Of a stretch of 64,000 bases of DNA, positions 46,983 to 56,965 are shown in pieces. The position numbers and the translations under genes are program-made. Position 1 is the stretch's first letter; each line of letters starts with the position of its first letter. The notes under the pieces were generated by a model. The model was given only the letters and a program-made list of their open reading frames with translations, did no database searches and was not told the DNA's origin. The DNA comes from Desulfotruncus alcoholivorax DSM 16058 (GTDB lineage: Bacteria; Bacillota; Desulfotomaculia; Desulfotomaculales; Desulfallaceae), in the NCBI RefSeq assembly GCF_000430885.1, contig NZ_KE387267.1:55426-119425 (forward strand), in the 5' to 3' direction.

Positions 46983-48644
46983 TTGAAACAAAACGGTCAG
47001 ATCACAATAGGAGATTTGCTTGACCGCTCGGCGGGCAGATACCCGCAAAACGAAGCGGTGGTGTATCCGGAAAAAAATATCAGATATACTTACCGCCAGT
47101 TCCAGCATGAGTGCAACAAGGTGGCCAAGGGCTTAATGGCCCTGGGCATCAAAAGGGGAGAGCATATAGCTATTCTTGCCCCTAACATTCAGGAGTGGGT
47201 AATCACCCAGTTTGCCAGCGCCAAAATGGGTGCGGTTCTGGTAACGGTTAATACAAATTATAAACTTTTTGAATTGGAATACCTGCTGCGGCACTCAGAC
47301 GCAACAACCTTAATTTTTTCCAGTGGCGTCAAGGATTCCAATTATTTGGATATGGTATATGAGCTTTGCCCTGAACTTAAAAACAGTATGCCTGGAAGAC
47401 TTAACAGCAAAAAGCTTCCCATGCTGCGGAATTTAGTTTATATTGGAGACGATCCTAGGCCCGGCTTATTTTCCTGGGATGAAATGGTTACTCTTGGCGA
47501 GGGAATCTCCGACCAGGAGCTGACGGCCCGGCAGGCTTCCCTTGATCCCGGAGATGTTGTTAATATGCAGTATACTTCAGGCACTACCGGCTTTCCCAAA
47601 GGTGTTATGCTTACTCACAACAACCTGGTGGGGAATGCAGTCAGTATCGGCCAGTGCATGAACTTTTCGCCCGATGACCGGCTGTGCATTCCGGTGCCGC
47701 TGTTTCATTGTTTTGGCTGCGTGCTGGGAACCCTGACCTGCGTTACTTCAACTGCCACCATGGTAATGATGGAAAGCTTCAACCCCTTAAAGGTATTGGA
47801 GGCGGTTGAACAGGAAAGGTGCACCGCGCTGCACGGCGTGCCAACCATGTTTATAACTGAGCTGGAAGTTTTGGAGAGGCAGCCATTTGATACCTCATCC
47901 CTGCGCACCGGCATTATGGCCGGGGCACCATGTCCGATTGAGGTTATGAAAGCTGTAGTAGAAAAAATGAACATGCGTGAAATTGTTATTACTTATGGCC
48001 AGACTGAAGCCGCACCGGGTATCACTATGACCAGGGTTGATGATCCGCTGGAAGTTAGGGTTTCAACTGTTGGCAAAGCTTTAGAGGGTATTGAGGTCAA
48101 AGTGGTAGATCCCGTGGATGGCAGTGAATTACCCCCTGGCAGCCAGGGAGAAGTGTGCGCAAGAGGCTATAACGTGATGAAGGGTTATTACAAAATGCCG
48201 GAAGCAACCGCTGCCGCCATTGACCGGGATGGATGGCTTCATACGGGAGATCTTGGTATTATGGATGAAAGTGGTTACCTGCGTATTACCGGCCGGATTA
48301 AGGACATGATCATCAGGGGCGGGGAGAACATTTATCCCCGCGAAGTTGAGGAATTCCTGTATACCCACCCGATGGTTAAAGATGTGCAGGTTGTGGGCGT
48401 GCCCAGCAAGAAATATGGTGAGGAAGTTATGGCTTTCATTCAGCTCAAAGAAGGAGCGGAGGTTACAGAAGAAGAAATCAAAAAGTACTGCGCCGGTAAA
48501 ATTGCCAGGTATAAAATACCCTCCTATATCAAATTTGTTTCAGCTTATCCGACTACAGCCAACGGTAAAGTGCAAAAATTTAAGCTGCGGGAAATGGCGA
48601 TAAAAAACCTTATTATTGACGATGACATGTTGGGTACGGCTTAA
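46983..48644 (+). CDS. AMP-forming acyl-CoA synthetase
   Basis: A 553-residue ANL-family ligase that activates a carboxylic acid to acyl-CoA through an acyl-AMP. The ATP loop YTSGTTGFPKGVMLTH is near 198-213, YGQTEAAPG near 339, the hinge GWLHTGDLG near 418 and the catalytic lysine in TTANGKVQKFK near 531. The chain length of its substrate cannot be read. TTG 46983 follows GGAAGGAG. It sits behind the T-box leader, the only such riboswitch target in the window that is not a synthetase for tRNA, and precedes leuS by 235 bp. Confidence 0.92.
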   Translation: MKQNGQITIGDLLDRSAGRYPQNEAVVYPEKNIRYTYRQFQHECNKVAKGLMALGIKRGEHIAILAPNIQEWVITQFASAKMGAVLVTVNTNYKLFELEYLLRHSDATTLIFSSGVKDSNYLDMVYELCPELKNSMPGRLNSKKLPMLRNLVYIGDDPRPGLFSWDEMVTLGEGISDQELTARQASLDPGDVVNMQYTSGTTGFPKGVMLTHNNLVGNAVSIGQCMNFSPDDRLCIPVPLFHCFGCVLGTLTCVTSTATMVMMESFNPLKVLEAVEQERCTALHGVPTMFITELEVLERQPFDTSSLRTGIMAGAPCPIEVMKAVVEKMNMREIVITYGQTEAAPGITMTRVDDPLEVRVSTVGKALEGIEVKVVDPVDGSELPPGSQGEVCARGYNVMKGYYKMPEATAAAIDRDGWLHTGDLGIMDESGYLRITGRIKDMIIRGGENIYPREVEEFLYTHPMVKDVQVVGVPSKKYGEEVMAFIQLKEGAEVTEEEIKKYCAGKIARYKIPSYIKFVSAYPTTANGKVQKFKLREMAIKNLIIDDDMLGTA

Positions 48645-48707
48645 AAGTGTCCGGTTCTGGAAAGAATTATGATAATTGCATTGAATGTTTGTAACTATTC
48701 AGCATGT

Positions 48708-48804
48708 GTAACTGCTTGGGAGACAGGAGTCAGAAGACGGAATGAAAGAACCGGGCTCATGGTATTCTGACTGCTGAATTCTGACTCCTGGCTACGGAAT
48801 AGTA
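48708..48804. repeat. Dispersed ~100-bp intergenic repeat, copy 5
   Basis: Left block GGGAGACAGGAGTCAGAAG, a more diverged core, right block TTCTGACTGCTGAATTCTG. It lies between the acyl-CoA synthetase and leuS. Confidence 0.75.
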
Positions 48805-48879
48805 ATGAATATTATGCCGGCGCACCTGTTTTAATTTTATTCAAGCGGGAAGCCGGTTTCATTATTGAAGGAGGAAGCT

Positions 48880-51363
48880 ATGAAGGGTCGCTACGATTTT
48901 AAAGAAATTGAAGCAAAATGCCAAAAAGCGTGGTCTGAACAGGATTTATATTCCGTGCCCGATTTTAGCGATCGGCCCAAATATTATTGTCTGGAGATGT
49001 TTCCTTATCCCTCCGGGAAACTGCATATGGGTCATGTGCGCAACTACTCCATAGGAGATGTGCTGGCCAGATTTAAAACAATGCAGGGCTTTAACGTATT
49101 GCATCCCATGGGCTGGGATGCTTTCGGCCTGCCTGCCGAAAACGCCGCCATCAAACATGGTGCTTTGCACCCTGCCCAGTGGACTTATGATAATATTGAC
49201 GCCATGCGCACCCAGCTTAAACAACTGGGTATCAGCTATGACTGGAACCGGGAGGTGGCAACCTGCCATCCCGGTTATTATAAATGGACTCAATGGTTGT
49301 TCCTGCAGCTATACAAGCAGGGACTGGCTTATAAGAAAAAAGCTGCTGTGAACTGGTGTCCTTCCTGCGCCACAGTGCTGGCAAATGAGCAGGTTAAAGA
49401 GGGAACCTGCGAACGCTGTAAGAGCGATGTGCAGAAAAGAGAACTGGAACAGTGGTTCTTTAAAATCACTGATTACGCGGACAGGTTACTTGAAGATCTT
49501 GATAAACTTGAGGGTTGGCCCGATAAAGTAAAAATTATGCAGGAAAACTGGATCGGCCGCAGCGAAGGCGCTGAGATCACCTTCGCCGTGGATGGTATGA
49601 ATGAGAGCATGACCGTGTTTACCACCAGGCCGGATACTGTTTTCGGGGTGACTTACATGGTGCTGGCCCCCGAGCACCCCCTGGTGGAAAAGCTGATTGA
49701 GGGTAAGGAGCAGGCTGGGAAAATCAGGGACTTTGTAAAAACAGTGCGCAACCAAAGCGAAATCACCAGGACTTCAACGGAAGCTGAAAAAATAGGCCTG
49801 TTTACCGGGGCATATTGCATTAACCCGGTGAATGATGAAAAAGTTCCTATCCTGGTGGCGAATTATGTTTTAATGGAATACGGGACCGGTGCAGTTATGG
49901 GTGTGCCGGCCCACGACCAGAGGGACTTCGAATTTGCCCGCAAATATAATCTGCCCATCAGGATAGTGATCCAGCCGGAAGGAGCGGAATTAGACCCTGA
50001 TACAATGACTGAAGCTTATGACGGAGAAGGATTAATGGTTAATTCCGGTGCATTCAACGGTACCCCTAATCGCGATGGGATAGCGGCGGTTACCCGTTTC
50101 CTGGAGCAAAAGGGATTGGGTCGGGGAAGAGTTAATTACAGGTTACGGGATTGGCTGATCTCCAGGCAGAGATATTGGGGGGCTCCCATTCCTATTGTCT
50201 ACTGTGATAAATGCGGTGTGGTGCCGGTGCCCGAAGAGCATTTACCCGTAATGCTGCCAATGGATGTGGCCTTTCAGCCGACCGGCCGCTCGCCGCTGGA
50301 AGACCACCCCGGGTTTGTTAATACGAGCTGCCCCAACTGTGGCGGTAAAGCCCGGCGGGAAACCGACACCATGGATACTTTTATGTGTTCCTCCTGGTAT
50401 TACTATCGTTATACCAGCCCCAGGGATGAAGACAACGCCTGGGATCATGATAAGGTTCGGAACTGGCTGCCGGTGGACCAGTACATCGGCGGTGTTGAAC
50501 ACGCAATACTGCACCTGCTTTACAGCAGATTCTTTACCAAGGTGCTTAAAGATATTAATTTAATTGACAACGATGAGCCCTTTACCAACCTGCTGACCCA
50601 GGGCATGGTGCTCAAAGACGGCGCCAAGATGAGCAAATCCAAGGGCAACGTGGTGAGCCCTGAAGATATTGTTGCCGCTTACGGGGCTGATACCGCCCGC
50701 CTGTTCATTCTGTTTGCCTCGCCTCCGGAGCGTGACTTGGAATGGAGCGACCAGGGGGTCGAGGGCTGCTATCGCTTCCTGAACCGGGTCTGGCGCCTGG
50801 TGGAACCGCTTGGTGACTCTCTTTCGGGCAACAACATTAACCGTCCGGCTACATTCGTTGGCATCAACAGGGATATGCGCCGGGTTACCCACCATACCGT
50901 TAAGAAAGTTACCGAGGATATTGACAAGCGCTTCAATTTCAACACAGCTGTAAGCGCGATCATGGAACTGGTCAACGCCATGTACCAGTTCCGGGAAGTC
51001 CCCGAAACCGACCGCGAGCCGTGGGTCATGAAAGAGGCTGTAGACTCGCTGCTGCTGCTTTTAGCGCCTTTTGCCCCCCATATAACCGAGGAGTTATGGG
51101 CAAAAACGGGACATCAAGGCAGTATTCACGCCCAGCCCTGGCCAGCGTTTGACCCCGAGGCTATTGTGGAAGATGAAATCACTATCGTGATTCAAATTAA
51201 CGGAAAGGTCCGGGACCGGATGCTGGTGCCGGCCGAAATTGAGGCGGAAGCCATGAAGGAACTGGTAATGGGGCAAAACCGGGTAAAAGAGCTGACAGAA
51301 GGCAAGAAAGTGGTAAAAGTGATTGCGGTACCGGGTAAGCTGGTAAATATCGTGGTAAAGTAA
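48880..51363 (+). CDS. leuS: Leucine--tRNA ligase
   Basis: An 827-residue class Ia synthetase. HIGH appears as HMGH near residues 49-52, a CPSC/CERC zinc site near 160-185 precedes the CP1 editing domain (about 220-410, with TTRPDT and [12 protein letters not shown]), and KMSKS is exact at 583-587. ATG 48880 lies after GGAGGAAG. No T-box is directly upstream; the only leucine-type leader is the one before the acyl-CoA synthetase, so leuS may depend on readthrough from it. Confidence 0.97.
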   Translation: MKGRYDFKEIEAKCQKAWSEQDLYSVPDFSDRPKYYCLEMFPYPSGKLHMGHVRNYSIGDVLARFKTMQGFNVLHPMGWDAFGLPAENAAIKHGALHPAQWTYDNIDAMRTQLKQLGISYDWNREVATCHPGYYKWTQWLFLQLYKQGLAYKKKAAVNWCPSCATVLANEQVKEGTCERCKSDVQKRELEQWFFKITDYADRLLEDLDKLEGWPDKVKIMQENWIGRSEGAEITFAVDGMNESMTVFTTRPDTVFGVTYMVLAPEHPLVEKLIEGKEQAGKIRDFVKTVRNQSEITRTSTEAEKIGLFTGAYCINPVNDEKVPILVANYVLMEYGTGAVMGVPAHDQRDFEFARKYNLPIRIVIQPEGAELDPDTMTEAYDGEGLMVNSGAFNGTPNRDGIAAVTRFLEQKGLGRGRVNYRLRDWLISRQRYWGAPIPIVYCDKCGVVPVPEEHLPVMLPMDVAFQPTGRSPLEDHPGFVNTSCPNCGGKARRETDTMDTFMCSSWYYYRYTSPRDEDNAWDHDKVRNWLPVDQYIGGVEHAILHLLYSRFFTKVLKDINLIDNDEPFTNLLTQGMVLKDGAKMSKSKGNVVSPEDIVAAYGADTARLFILFASPPERDLEWSDQGVEGCYRFLNRVWRLVEPLGDSLSGNNINRPATFVGINRDMRRVTHHTVKKVTEDIDKRFNFNTAVSAIMELVNAMYQFREVPETDREPWVMKEAVDSLLLLLAPFAPHITEELWAKTGHQGSIHAQPWPAFDPEAIVEDEITIVIQINGKVRDRMLVPAEIEAEAMKELVMGQNRVKELTEGKKVVKVIAVPGKLVNIVVK

Positions 51364-51442
51364 GAGTAACGGTCATTGCCGCGCTGCGCCTGCAAAGGCC
51401 AAAGTTATGCGAGTTTAACGGCAAAAGCATTATGCCCGTAAT

Positions 51443-51482
51443 AAAAAGGCACTGCAATACCGGTGCCTTTTTATTTTTTTTC
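51443..51482 (+). terminator. Terminator after leuS
   Basis: AAAAAGGCAC (51443-51452) pairs with GTGCCTTTTT (51463-51472), followed by ATTTTTTTT. Confidence 0.88.
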
Positions 51483-51518
51483 AGGATGAGTACTGCAGTG
51501 TAATTTAAAGGTAGCGGA

Positions 51519-51594
51519 GCCATGGGGACGGTTCGGGCGTCCCCGAAGCGTAGCGAAGGGCCGAAGGGATTACGATGGACCGTCCCCGTGGCGC
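51519..51594. repeat. GGGGACGGT / ACCGTCCCC inverted repeat
   Basis: CCATGGGGACGGT on the left is complementary to ACCGTCCCCGTGG on the right apart from one position. Between them is GAAGCGTAGCGAAGGG. It is intergenic between convergent genes and is a palindromic repeat of unknown origin. Confidence 0.6.
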
Positions 51595-51604
51595 CGGCAC
51601 CGGA

Positions 51605-52324
51605 TTAGGAAGTTACATCTTTTAAAGTTTTGGACCATGTATCAGGTTGGACCTGGCGGAGCTTTCTGTTGCCAACCACTAAGTCAATACCGGGCACATC
51701 ACTTTTTTTCAGCACACCTGGGCCGTTGGAACGTATCATCTTATAATAAGCCATAACATGGCTGCTGCCGATGTTGCTATCTACCTCGGTGCAAAAAATC
51801 CAAAGTACTTGAGGTAATTTAATAATTGTTTTAGGTGTGATCATGGCGCCGGCCAGCTGTCGTATCTCCTCCTGGAGGTTGACCGGTTTGCTGGTGTAAT
51901 TGCCTTCAAAAACATCCAACAGCGTGGTTTGCTTACCGTTCATCTGTATCTGTCCCAGTGTATTGCTGACATCGACCAACGCCTGCTGGTCGATGTTGAT
52001 GAATGCTCCTATTGATGTGCCGAATAATTCTTCCATACGGTCAATTAATTTTTGTTGCCCGTATTTTTTATAATAATCGTCAACGGTTAATAATTGGCGG
52101 CCGCTGGTAAGCCGGGTGTACCGGGGCACCGAAATAATGCCGATGGGACCTTGTGGGTCCGGAAAAAAAGTCAGGTTTACCGCTTTTAGTTTTGAACCGT
52201 CAGTCCATAGGATAATAATGCTGTCGGGCGTTTTATTGTTGGGTGCGGCTGTTGCGGCGGAAGTAGGTAATAAACAGGCAGCGATCAGCACCGGGAGAAT
52301 AAACAAAGCTGCTCTATTACGCAT
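51605..52324 (-). CDS. Secreted LytR-CpsA-Psr (LCP)-like protein, degenerate
   Basis: A 239-residue protein with a cleavable signal peptide (residues 1-27, ending ATAAP). The rest recalls an LCP phosphotransferase domain: DSIIILWTD, GIISVPRYTRL near 65-75, YYKKYGQQKLIDRMEELFGTSIGAFINIDQQALVDVSNTLG near 84-125. LCP enzymes attach wall polymers from lipid carriers and usually have SIPRDTR; here Tyr replaces the Asp, and the membrane helix is a signal peptide, so catalysis is doubtful. The ATG at 52324 has AAGGAA upstream. Confidence 0.65.
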   Translation of the reverse strand: MRNRAALFILPVLIAACLLPTSAATAAPNNKTPDSIIILWTDGSKLKAVNLTFFPDPQGPIGIISVPRYTRLTSGRQLLTVDDYYKKYGQQKLIDRMEELFGTSIGAFINIDQQALVDVSNTLGQIQMNGKQTTLLDVFEGNYTSKPVNLQEEIRQLAGAMITPKTIIKLPQVLWIFCTEVDSNIGSSHVMAYYKMIRSNGPGVLKKSDVPGIDLVVGNRKLRQVQPDTWSKTLKDVTS

Positions 52325-52408
52325 AATGAATTCCTTTCAATTTGGTATAAAAATAACTAAATGTTATATTTTCCAAATTCGTTCATAAAATACAAGCAAC
52401 TTTTAGAA

Positions 52409-52633
52409 TTAAAAATAAAATTCCGTAGGAGGATTGGTACTGAAACTTTTTATGCAGTGTCCCTTGGAAGAGCGGAAAAGGTCACGGTATAACTGTTCGA
52501 AGTCTTCCTTGGACAGACAGATATATCCGTCTGTATTGGCGAGATAGCCGTTGACTATCAGGTTGAAGAACACGTTACGTTTGGTGATCTTAACCATGGA
52601 AAGCTCATATTGATTTAAAGGCAGGTTAATCAC
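52409..52633 (-). CDS. Hypothetical 74-residue protein
   Basis: A small soluble reading frame, GTG start at 52633 with TGGGGAC upstream. The sequence MVKITKRNVFFNLIVNGYLANTDGYICLSKEDFEQLYRDLF suggests two strands and a helix. I recognise no family. It is divergent from hisG and shares the 130-bp upstream region with it. Coding potential is supported only by length and ribosome site. Confidence 0.45.
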   Translation of the reverse strand: MINLPLNQYELSMVKITKRNVFFNLIVNGYLANTDGYICLSKEDFEQLYRDLFRSSKGHCIKSFSTNPPTEFYF

Positions 52634-52677
52634 GTCCCCAGCATTAATTTACTTAAAAAATATATTATCATATTCTC

Positions 52678-52706
52678 TTGACAGGGGGTATTAGCAGGTA
52701 TATACT
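52678..52706 (+). promoter_or_regulatory. Promoter of hisG
   Basis: TTGACA at 52678-52683 and TATACT at 52701-52706 with a 17-bp spacer, 61 bp before the hisG start. Confidence 0.8.
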
Positions 52707-52767
52707 TGAAAAAGGCTTTAATATGCTAAATAGATAACGAGATAAAGCAACAGGGGGAAACCTTAAC

Positions 52768-53646
52768 ATGTCAGATCGAGTGCTTAGACTGGGGCTGCCG
52801 AAAGGCAGCTTACAGGAATCAACATTTCAGCTGTTCAAACGGGCCGGGTTCAATATTTCGGTCCGCAGCCGGTCATACTTTCCTTCCATTGATGACCCTG
52901 AAATAGAGGTTGTACTGATGCGGGCCCAGGAAATACCCCGCTATGTTAATGAAGGGGTTTTGGATGCCGGGCTCAGCGGCCTGGACTGGATCCTGGAAAA
53001 CGAAGCCGATGTGGTGGAAGTTGCCGATTTAAATTATTCCAAGCAGACCACCAACCCCATCCGGGTTGTCATTGCTGTGGCTGAAAACAGCAATATCAAT
53101 AATGTGCAGGATTTGCAAGGGAAACGCATCGCCACCGAATTGGTCCGGCTTACTCGTAACTACCTGGCCAAAAACAACGTTACAGCCAACGTTGAATTTA
53201 GTTATGGGGCAACTGAGGTTAAAGTGCCTCATCTGGTGGATGCCATAGTTGATATTACGGAAACCGGAAGTTCGTTAAGAGCCAATAAACTGAAAATAAT
53301 TGACACTATTTTGGTTTCCACCACCCGCCTGCACGCCAATAAACAGGCCTGGGAAAACCCTTTTATCAAAGAAAAACTGAAAAACCTGGCTGTTTTGCTG
53401 GAAGGGGCACTGCGTGCGGATTCCAAAGTCGGCTTAAAAATGAATTTACCAAAAAGCAAGCTGGAAGACGTGCTGGCGATACTGCCTGCCATGAAGCATC
53501 CCACGGTTTCACAGCTAATCAACAGCGACTGGCTGGCCGTTGAAGTGGTGCTGCCGGAAAAACAGGTCCGCGACTTAATTCCGGCCTTGCGCAAGGCCGG
53601 TGCCCAGGATATCATCGAGTATCCCTTAAACAAGGTTATCCCTTGA
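52768..53646 (+). CDS. hisG: ATP phosphoribosyltransferase, long form
   Basis: A 292-residue first enzyme of histidine synthesis, joining ATP and PRPP. It begins LRLGLPKGSLQESTFQLFKRAG, and ITETGSSLRANKLKI near 171-185 is the PRPP-binding region. The length and C-terminal domain (from about 215) are those of the long, HisZ-independent form with a histidine-binding regulatory domain. No other his gene follows; a small unknown gene and the CRISPR locus do. Confidence 0.95.
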   Translation: MSDRVLRLGLPKGSLQESTFQLFKRAGFNISVRSRSYFPSIDDPEIEVVLMRAQEIPRYVNEGVLDAGLSGLDWILENEADVVEVADLNYSKQTTNPIRVVIAVAENSNINNVQDLQGKRIATELVRLTRNYLAKNNVTANVEFSYGATEVKVPHLVDAIVDITETGSSLRANKLKIIDTILVSTTRLHANKQAWENPFIKEKLKNLAVLLEGALRADSKVGLKMNLPKSKLEDVLAILPAMKHPTVSQLINSDWLAVEVVLPEKQVRDLIPALRKAGAQDIIEYPLNKVIP

Positions 53647-53734
53647 AACTATGATCAAGCGTTCTTTCCCTCTGTTCCGGGGTTGTGCTATAAAGCTGGC
53701 ATCGGATGGATTGGTCAATAGGGGGCTAAACAAA

Positions 53735-53947
53735 ATGATCCTGGGATTAGGTAAAAAGAAAAAAACCGTGAAGGAACTACGGAAAAACCTGGGGCTCACC
53801 GCCAAAGAACTGGCCGAAATAACGAAAGTTGGTACAATTGATATTTTAAAAATCGACGGTTTGAAACTTGGAGATGTGCCGGAGCCTTTACGAACAATAA
53901 TTTCTCCGGTATTAATGGGGAATTATATGGATAAAATCCCCTGGTAG
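53735..53947 (+). CDS. Hypothetical 70-residue protein after hisG
   Basis: A basic small protein, MILGLGKKKKTVKELRKNLGLTAKELAEITKVGTIDILKIDGLKL, with a possible helix-turn-helix (LTAKELAEITKVG). ATG 53735 lies after GGGGG; a longer frame from 53651 has no ribosome site. Same strand as hisG, 88 bp after it. No family recognised. It might be a DNA-binding protein, but the evidence is slight. Confidence 0.5.
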   Translation: MILGLGKKKKTVKELRKNLGLTAKELAEITKVGTIDILKIDGLKLGDVPEPLRTIISPVLMGNYMDKIPW

Positions 53948-54037
53948 AATGATCAGGTTTTTTGTTGGGTCATAACCGGAGGGCTGGAACCGGCATGTTG
54001 GATGACCCGCCGGTCATGTCAAGAAGTGGGAGTTTTC

Positions 54038-54093
54038 AAGACATTATCGCTAAAAATATGTTTTGAAGACATTATCGCTAAAAATATGTTTTG
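54038..54093. repeat. Perfect 28-bp tandem duplication
   Basis: A 28-bp unit beginning AAGACATTATCGCTAAAAAT occurs at 54038-54065 and again at 54066-54093 with no difference and no spacer between copies. It is unrelated to the CRISPR repeat downstream. Confidence 0.95.
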
Positions 54094-54133
54094 TGCAAGG
54101 AATATGCATGGATATGTAGAATTGGATAATATT

Positions 54134-54172
54134 ATCACCGGGTGCAGGCATAATGAGCCCGGTGATTTTTTT
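54134..54172 (+). terminator. Terminator upstream of the CRISPR locus
   Basis: ATCACCGGG (54134-54142) pairs with CCCGGTGAT (54158-54166), followed by seven T. It insulates cas10 from the hisG side. Confidence 0.85.
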
Positions 54173-54174
54173 AT

Positions 54175-54300
54175 GAATTCACCAGTCCAGACATGCAGCG
54201 TGTCAGTGCTTATGCCTGGTTCCCGGGCTACACCGGCGGCGGGATTTCCTCTTTCCTTAACACGATTGAACGCCATTATCCTGTATTTTTTATCGAACGC
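54175..54300 (-). pseudogene. Remnant of an IS3-type transposase OrfA
   Basis: Read on the minus strand, DKKYRIMAFNRVKERGNPAAG is followed by VAREPGISTDTLHVWTGEF. This matches the helix-turn-helix head of IS3-family OrfA proteins. The similarity ends near 54175, where the frame runs into the terminator hairpin. No OrfB or inverted repeats are visible. Confidence 0.45.
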
Positions 54301-54412
54301 CCTTATTTAGGGCGCCTCTGATAGTTTATTGTATCACACCTTTTGAGTGTACATAAAATTGCGGTAAGGTCAGATGTACCTTGAAACCATTACCTGGAAG
54401 GGATGATGAAGT

Positions 54413-56965
54413 TTGGATGTCAGTTATCAACAACTCGTGTACGGGGCTCTATTGCATGATATCGGAAAGTTGGTTCAGCGGGCCGGTCCGGGGGAGGGGA
54501 GCCATGGAGACAGGGGGGCGGAATTTGTAAGCGATGAGCTTGTGGGAGATGAATGGCGGGAAGTTGTGGAGTGCGTCCGGTATCATCACGCCGAAGCGCT
54601 AAAAAAAGCGAAACTGGCGAACAGCAGCCTGGCCTATATTATTTATGAAGCGGATAATATTGCTGCCGGAGCTGACAGGAGGAAAAGAGATGCAGCGACA
54701 GAGCAGAGTCTTTTCCGTAGGGATATGCCCCTTTACAGCATATTTAATGTCTTTAAGTATGACGGTTCTATTTCGGAAACAGTATTTCCCTTAAAAACAA
54801 TAGAAGAATCCGGACAGATCAACTTCTCGGAGGAAACGAGCCGTGTTGAAATATCACCACAAAAATACTCAAACTTATTTCAGGTCTTTAAAAAGGGCTT
54901 CCGGAAACTGAGGACAGGCAGTGATTCTCTCGAATCTCTGCTTAAATTACTGGAAGTGTGTTTGGTAAACGTGCCCTCCAGCACCAGCACCAAAGAGATG
55001 CCGGATATATCGTTATATAACCACAGTAAAATTACAGCAATGATTGCCGGATGTCTTTACTATTACTTTGCTGAAGGAGGAATCAAGAACTATAGGGAGC
55101 TGTGCTTTGACCAGCCGGAAAAACTAAGACAAGAAAAAACCATGCTCCTGGTCTCCGGAGATATGTCCGGAATTCAGAATTTTATCTATACCATATCAAG
55201 CAAGGGGGCTTTGAAATCCCTGCGGGGACGTTCCTTTTACCTGGAAATATTCTTGGAGCATGTGATAGATGAAATCTTGGAGTTGTGTGGTCTCTGCCGG
55301 GCTAATTTGCTTTATTCCGGGGGAGGGCATTTTTATCTGGTCCTTCCCCATACGGAAGCGGCCAGGGTAGTTTTAGAAACGGCCAAAGAACGGGTAAACA
55401 GTTGGCTGATGGGGATGTACTCCACGGAACTTTATCTGGAAATCTCTTATATTGAGGCCAGCGCCCATGAGTTGGCCAACGGGTTTAACCATGAAGAAAG
55501 GTCGGACAATTTCTTAGGTAATTTATTCCGCCGGGCAGCGAGGGCAAATTCCAGGGGAAAACTGCAGCGGTATTCGCACAAGCAGTTGGAGGAATTGATT
55601 GATCCCGACAGTCAATTAAACAGCCAGTTGGAAGCGGGTAGAGAGTGCTCAGTTTGTGGATCTTCCCGTCACCAGTTAGCTGCCAAAGACGACAATCTGC
55701 TCTGCAGCAACTGCCTGGCACTATTTAACGCAGGTGATAAACTGGCCAGAATGATGGGCGGCGAAGAGGAACGCCCCGTAATTGTAGTCAGGTCGGAAGA
55801 TGATGAAAAGAATGGACTCCCCCTGCCATCTGTTAAACAAGGACAGGTTTACCTCTCCTTTGCTGGAATAAACGAAGCTCAAAAACTGCTGCGCCAAGGC
55901 CAAGCTCGCCGGGTATATTCCATCAACAGTCTTTTGACGGGAAAGAACTATATGACCAATCTTTGGGCCGGTACTTACAGTGCGGCAAGCAGTGGAGAGG
56001 GACTGGTTGATTTTGCCACCTTGGCCCAAAGAAGCTGCGGAATAAAGCGGATTGGCGTTTTGAGGGCTGATGTGGATAACTTGGGCCGGGCCTTTATTAA
56101 AGGATTTGTATTTCCGAACGGTAAGCCGGACCGGTACAGATATGTCTCACTTTCCCGCAATGCTTCCCTATCTTACAACCTGTCCATTTTTTTTAAATAC
56201 GAAATTAATAAAATCTGCTGCGGTAAATTGGGAACTCTTAATCCCTTTAAACTGCCGGGAAAAACGGAAGGACCCGGCGCGGAAAAAAACGTGGTTATTG
56301 TGTATGCAGGCGGCGATGACGTATTCATTGTCGGTGCCTGGGATGATGTGCTGGAACTGGCGGTTGACCTGCACCAAGCATTCAAGAAATTCACCAACGG
56401 TAAAATGACCTTGTCCGCCGGGGTTGGAATTTTTCACGATTCCTTTCCAATAAGCCAGATGGCACAATTAACCGGGCATCTGGAACAATCAGCAAAGTCC
56501 GGCACCAAAAATCAAATTGCCCTGTTTGGCCCGGAAATCAATGGCCAGGAGGGAAAACAGGAGAAATACACCTTTAAGCATATTTATCAATGGGATGATT
56601 TTACAGGGAAAGTATGCGGCGAAAAGTTGGGCGGGCTCTTGGAATGGTTTAGCATCGGCGAGGACAACACAGAGCCGGGCAAATTGAACTGCGGCATGTC
56701 CAGGCTGTACAAGCTGCTCCAGCTTTTTAGGGGTATAGAAGAAGGTTGGGATAAAGATGACCGAATCGAATTGGCCCGCCTGGCCTATGTTTTAGGCAGG
56801 ATGGAGCCTTCAGGCAAAAATAAGGAACTTTTGGGCGGGGTCTACCTTGAGATGAAGCGGGCCATATATCAATGGGCCTTATCGGCAAAGGACCGGAAAG
56901 AGTTGATCACAGCGCTTACCATTTTAATTTATCTCAATCGCAAAGGGGAGGACGACCATGAATAA
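54413..56965 (+). CDS. cas10: Type III-A CRISPR Cas10/Csm1
   Basis: The 850-residue large subunit of the Csm complex. The N-terminal HD domain has H15-D16 (LLHDIGK) and HH near 62, for single-stranded DNA cleavage. A zinc finger has C412/C415 and C431/C434. The Palm2 cyclase motif GGDD is intact at 633-636, so target RNA binding should trigger cyclic oligoadenylate synthesis. The C-terminal helical D4 domain ends the protein. TTG 54413 lies after AGGGATGATG. Its end overlaps csm2 by 8 bp. Confidence 0.96.
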   Translation: MDVSYQQLVYGALLHDIGKLVQRAGPGEGSHGDRGAEFVSDELVGDEWREVVECVRYHHAEALKKAKLANSSLAYIIYEADNIAAGADRRKRDAATEQSLFRRDMPLYSIFNVFKYDGSISETVFPLKTIEESGQINFSEETSRVEISPQKYSNLFQVFKKGFRKLRTGSDSLESLLKLLEVCLVNVPSSTSTKEMPDISLYNHSKITAMIAGCLYYYFAEGGIKNYRELCFDQPEKLRQEKTMLLVSGDMSGIQNFIYTISSKGALKSLRGRSFYLEIFLEHVIDEILELCGLCRANLLYSGGGHFYLVLPHTEAARVVLETAKERVNSWLMGMYSTELYLEISYIEASAHELANGFNHEERSDNFLGNLFRRAARANSRGKLQRYSHKQLEELIDPDSQLNSQLEAGRECSVCGSSRHQLAAKDDNLLCSNCLALFNAGDKLARMMGGEEERPVIVVRSEDDEKNGLPLPSVKQGQVYLSFAGINEAQKLLRQGQARRVYSINSLLTGKNYMTNLWAGTYSAASSGEGLVDFATLAQRSCGIKRIGVLRADVDNLGRAFIKGFVFPNGKPDRYRYVSLSRNASLSYNLSIFFKYEINKICCGKLGTLNPFKLPGKTEGPGAEKNVVIVYAGGDDVFIVGAWDDVLELAVDLHQAFKKFTNGKMTLSAGVGIFHDSFPISQMAQLTGHLEQSAKSGTKNQIALFGPEINGQEGKQEKYTFKHIYQWDDFTGKVCGEKLGGLLEWFSIGEDNTEPGKLNCGMSRLYKLLQLFRGIEEGWDKDDRIELARLAYVLGRMEPSGKNKELLGGVYLEMKRAIYQWALSAKDRKELITALTILIYLNRKGEDDHE

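Larger units (their letters stand above)
53948..54412. other. Region between hisG gene pair and cas10
   Basis: 465 bp at the left edge of the CRISPR locus. It holds a 28-bp tandem duplication, a strong hairpin terminator and a remnant of a transposase on the minus strand, each listed separately. I could not identify a convincing cas10 promoter. Confidence 0.6.

Noticed and set aside
54038..54093. The 28-bp tandem pair as a second, small CRISPR array
   Set aside because: The copies are directly adjacent with no spacer and do not match the 36-bp repeat.
54002..54310. A 102-codon plus-strand frame before cas10
   Set aside because: It spans the 28-bp duplication and a strong terminator hairpin, so coding is unlikely.
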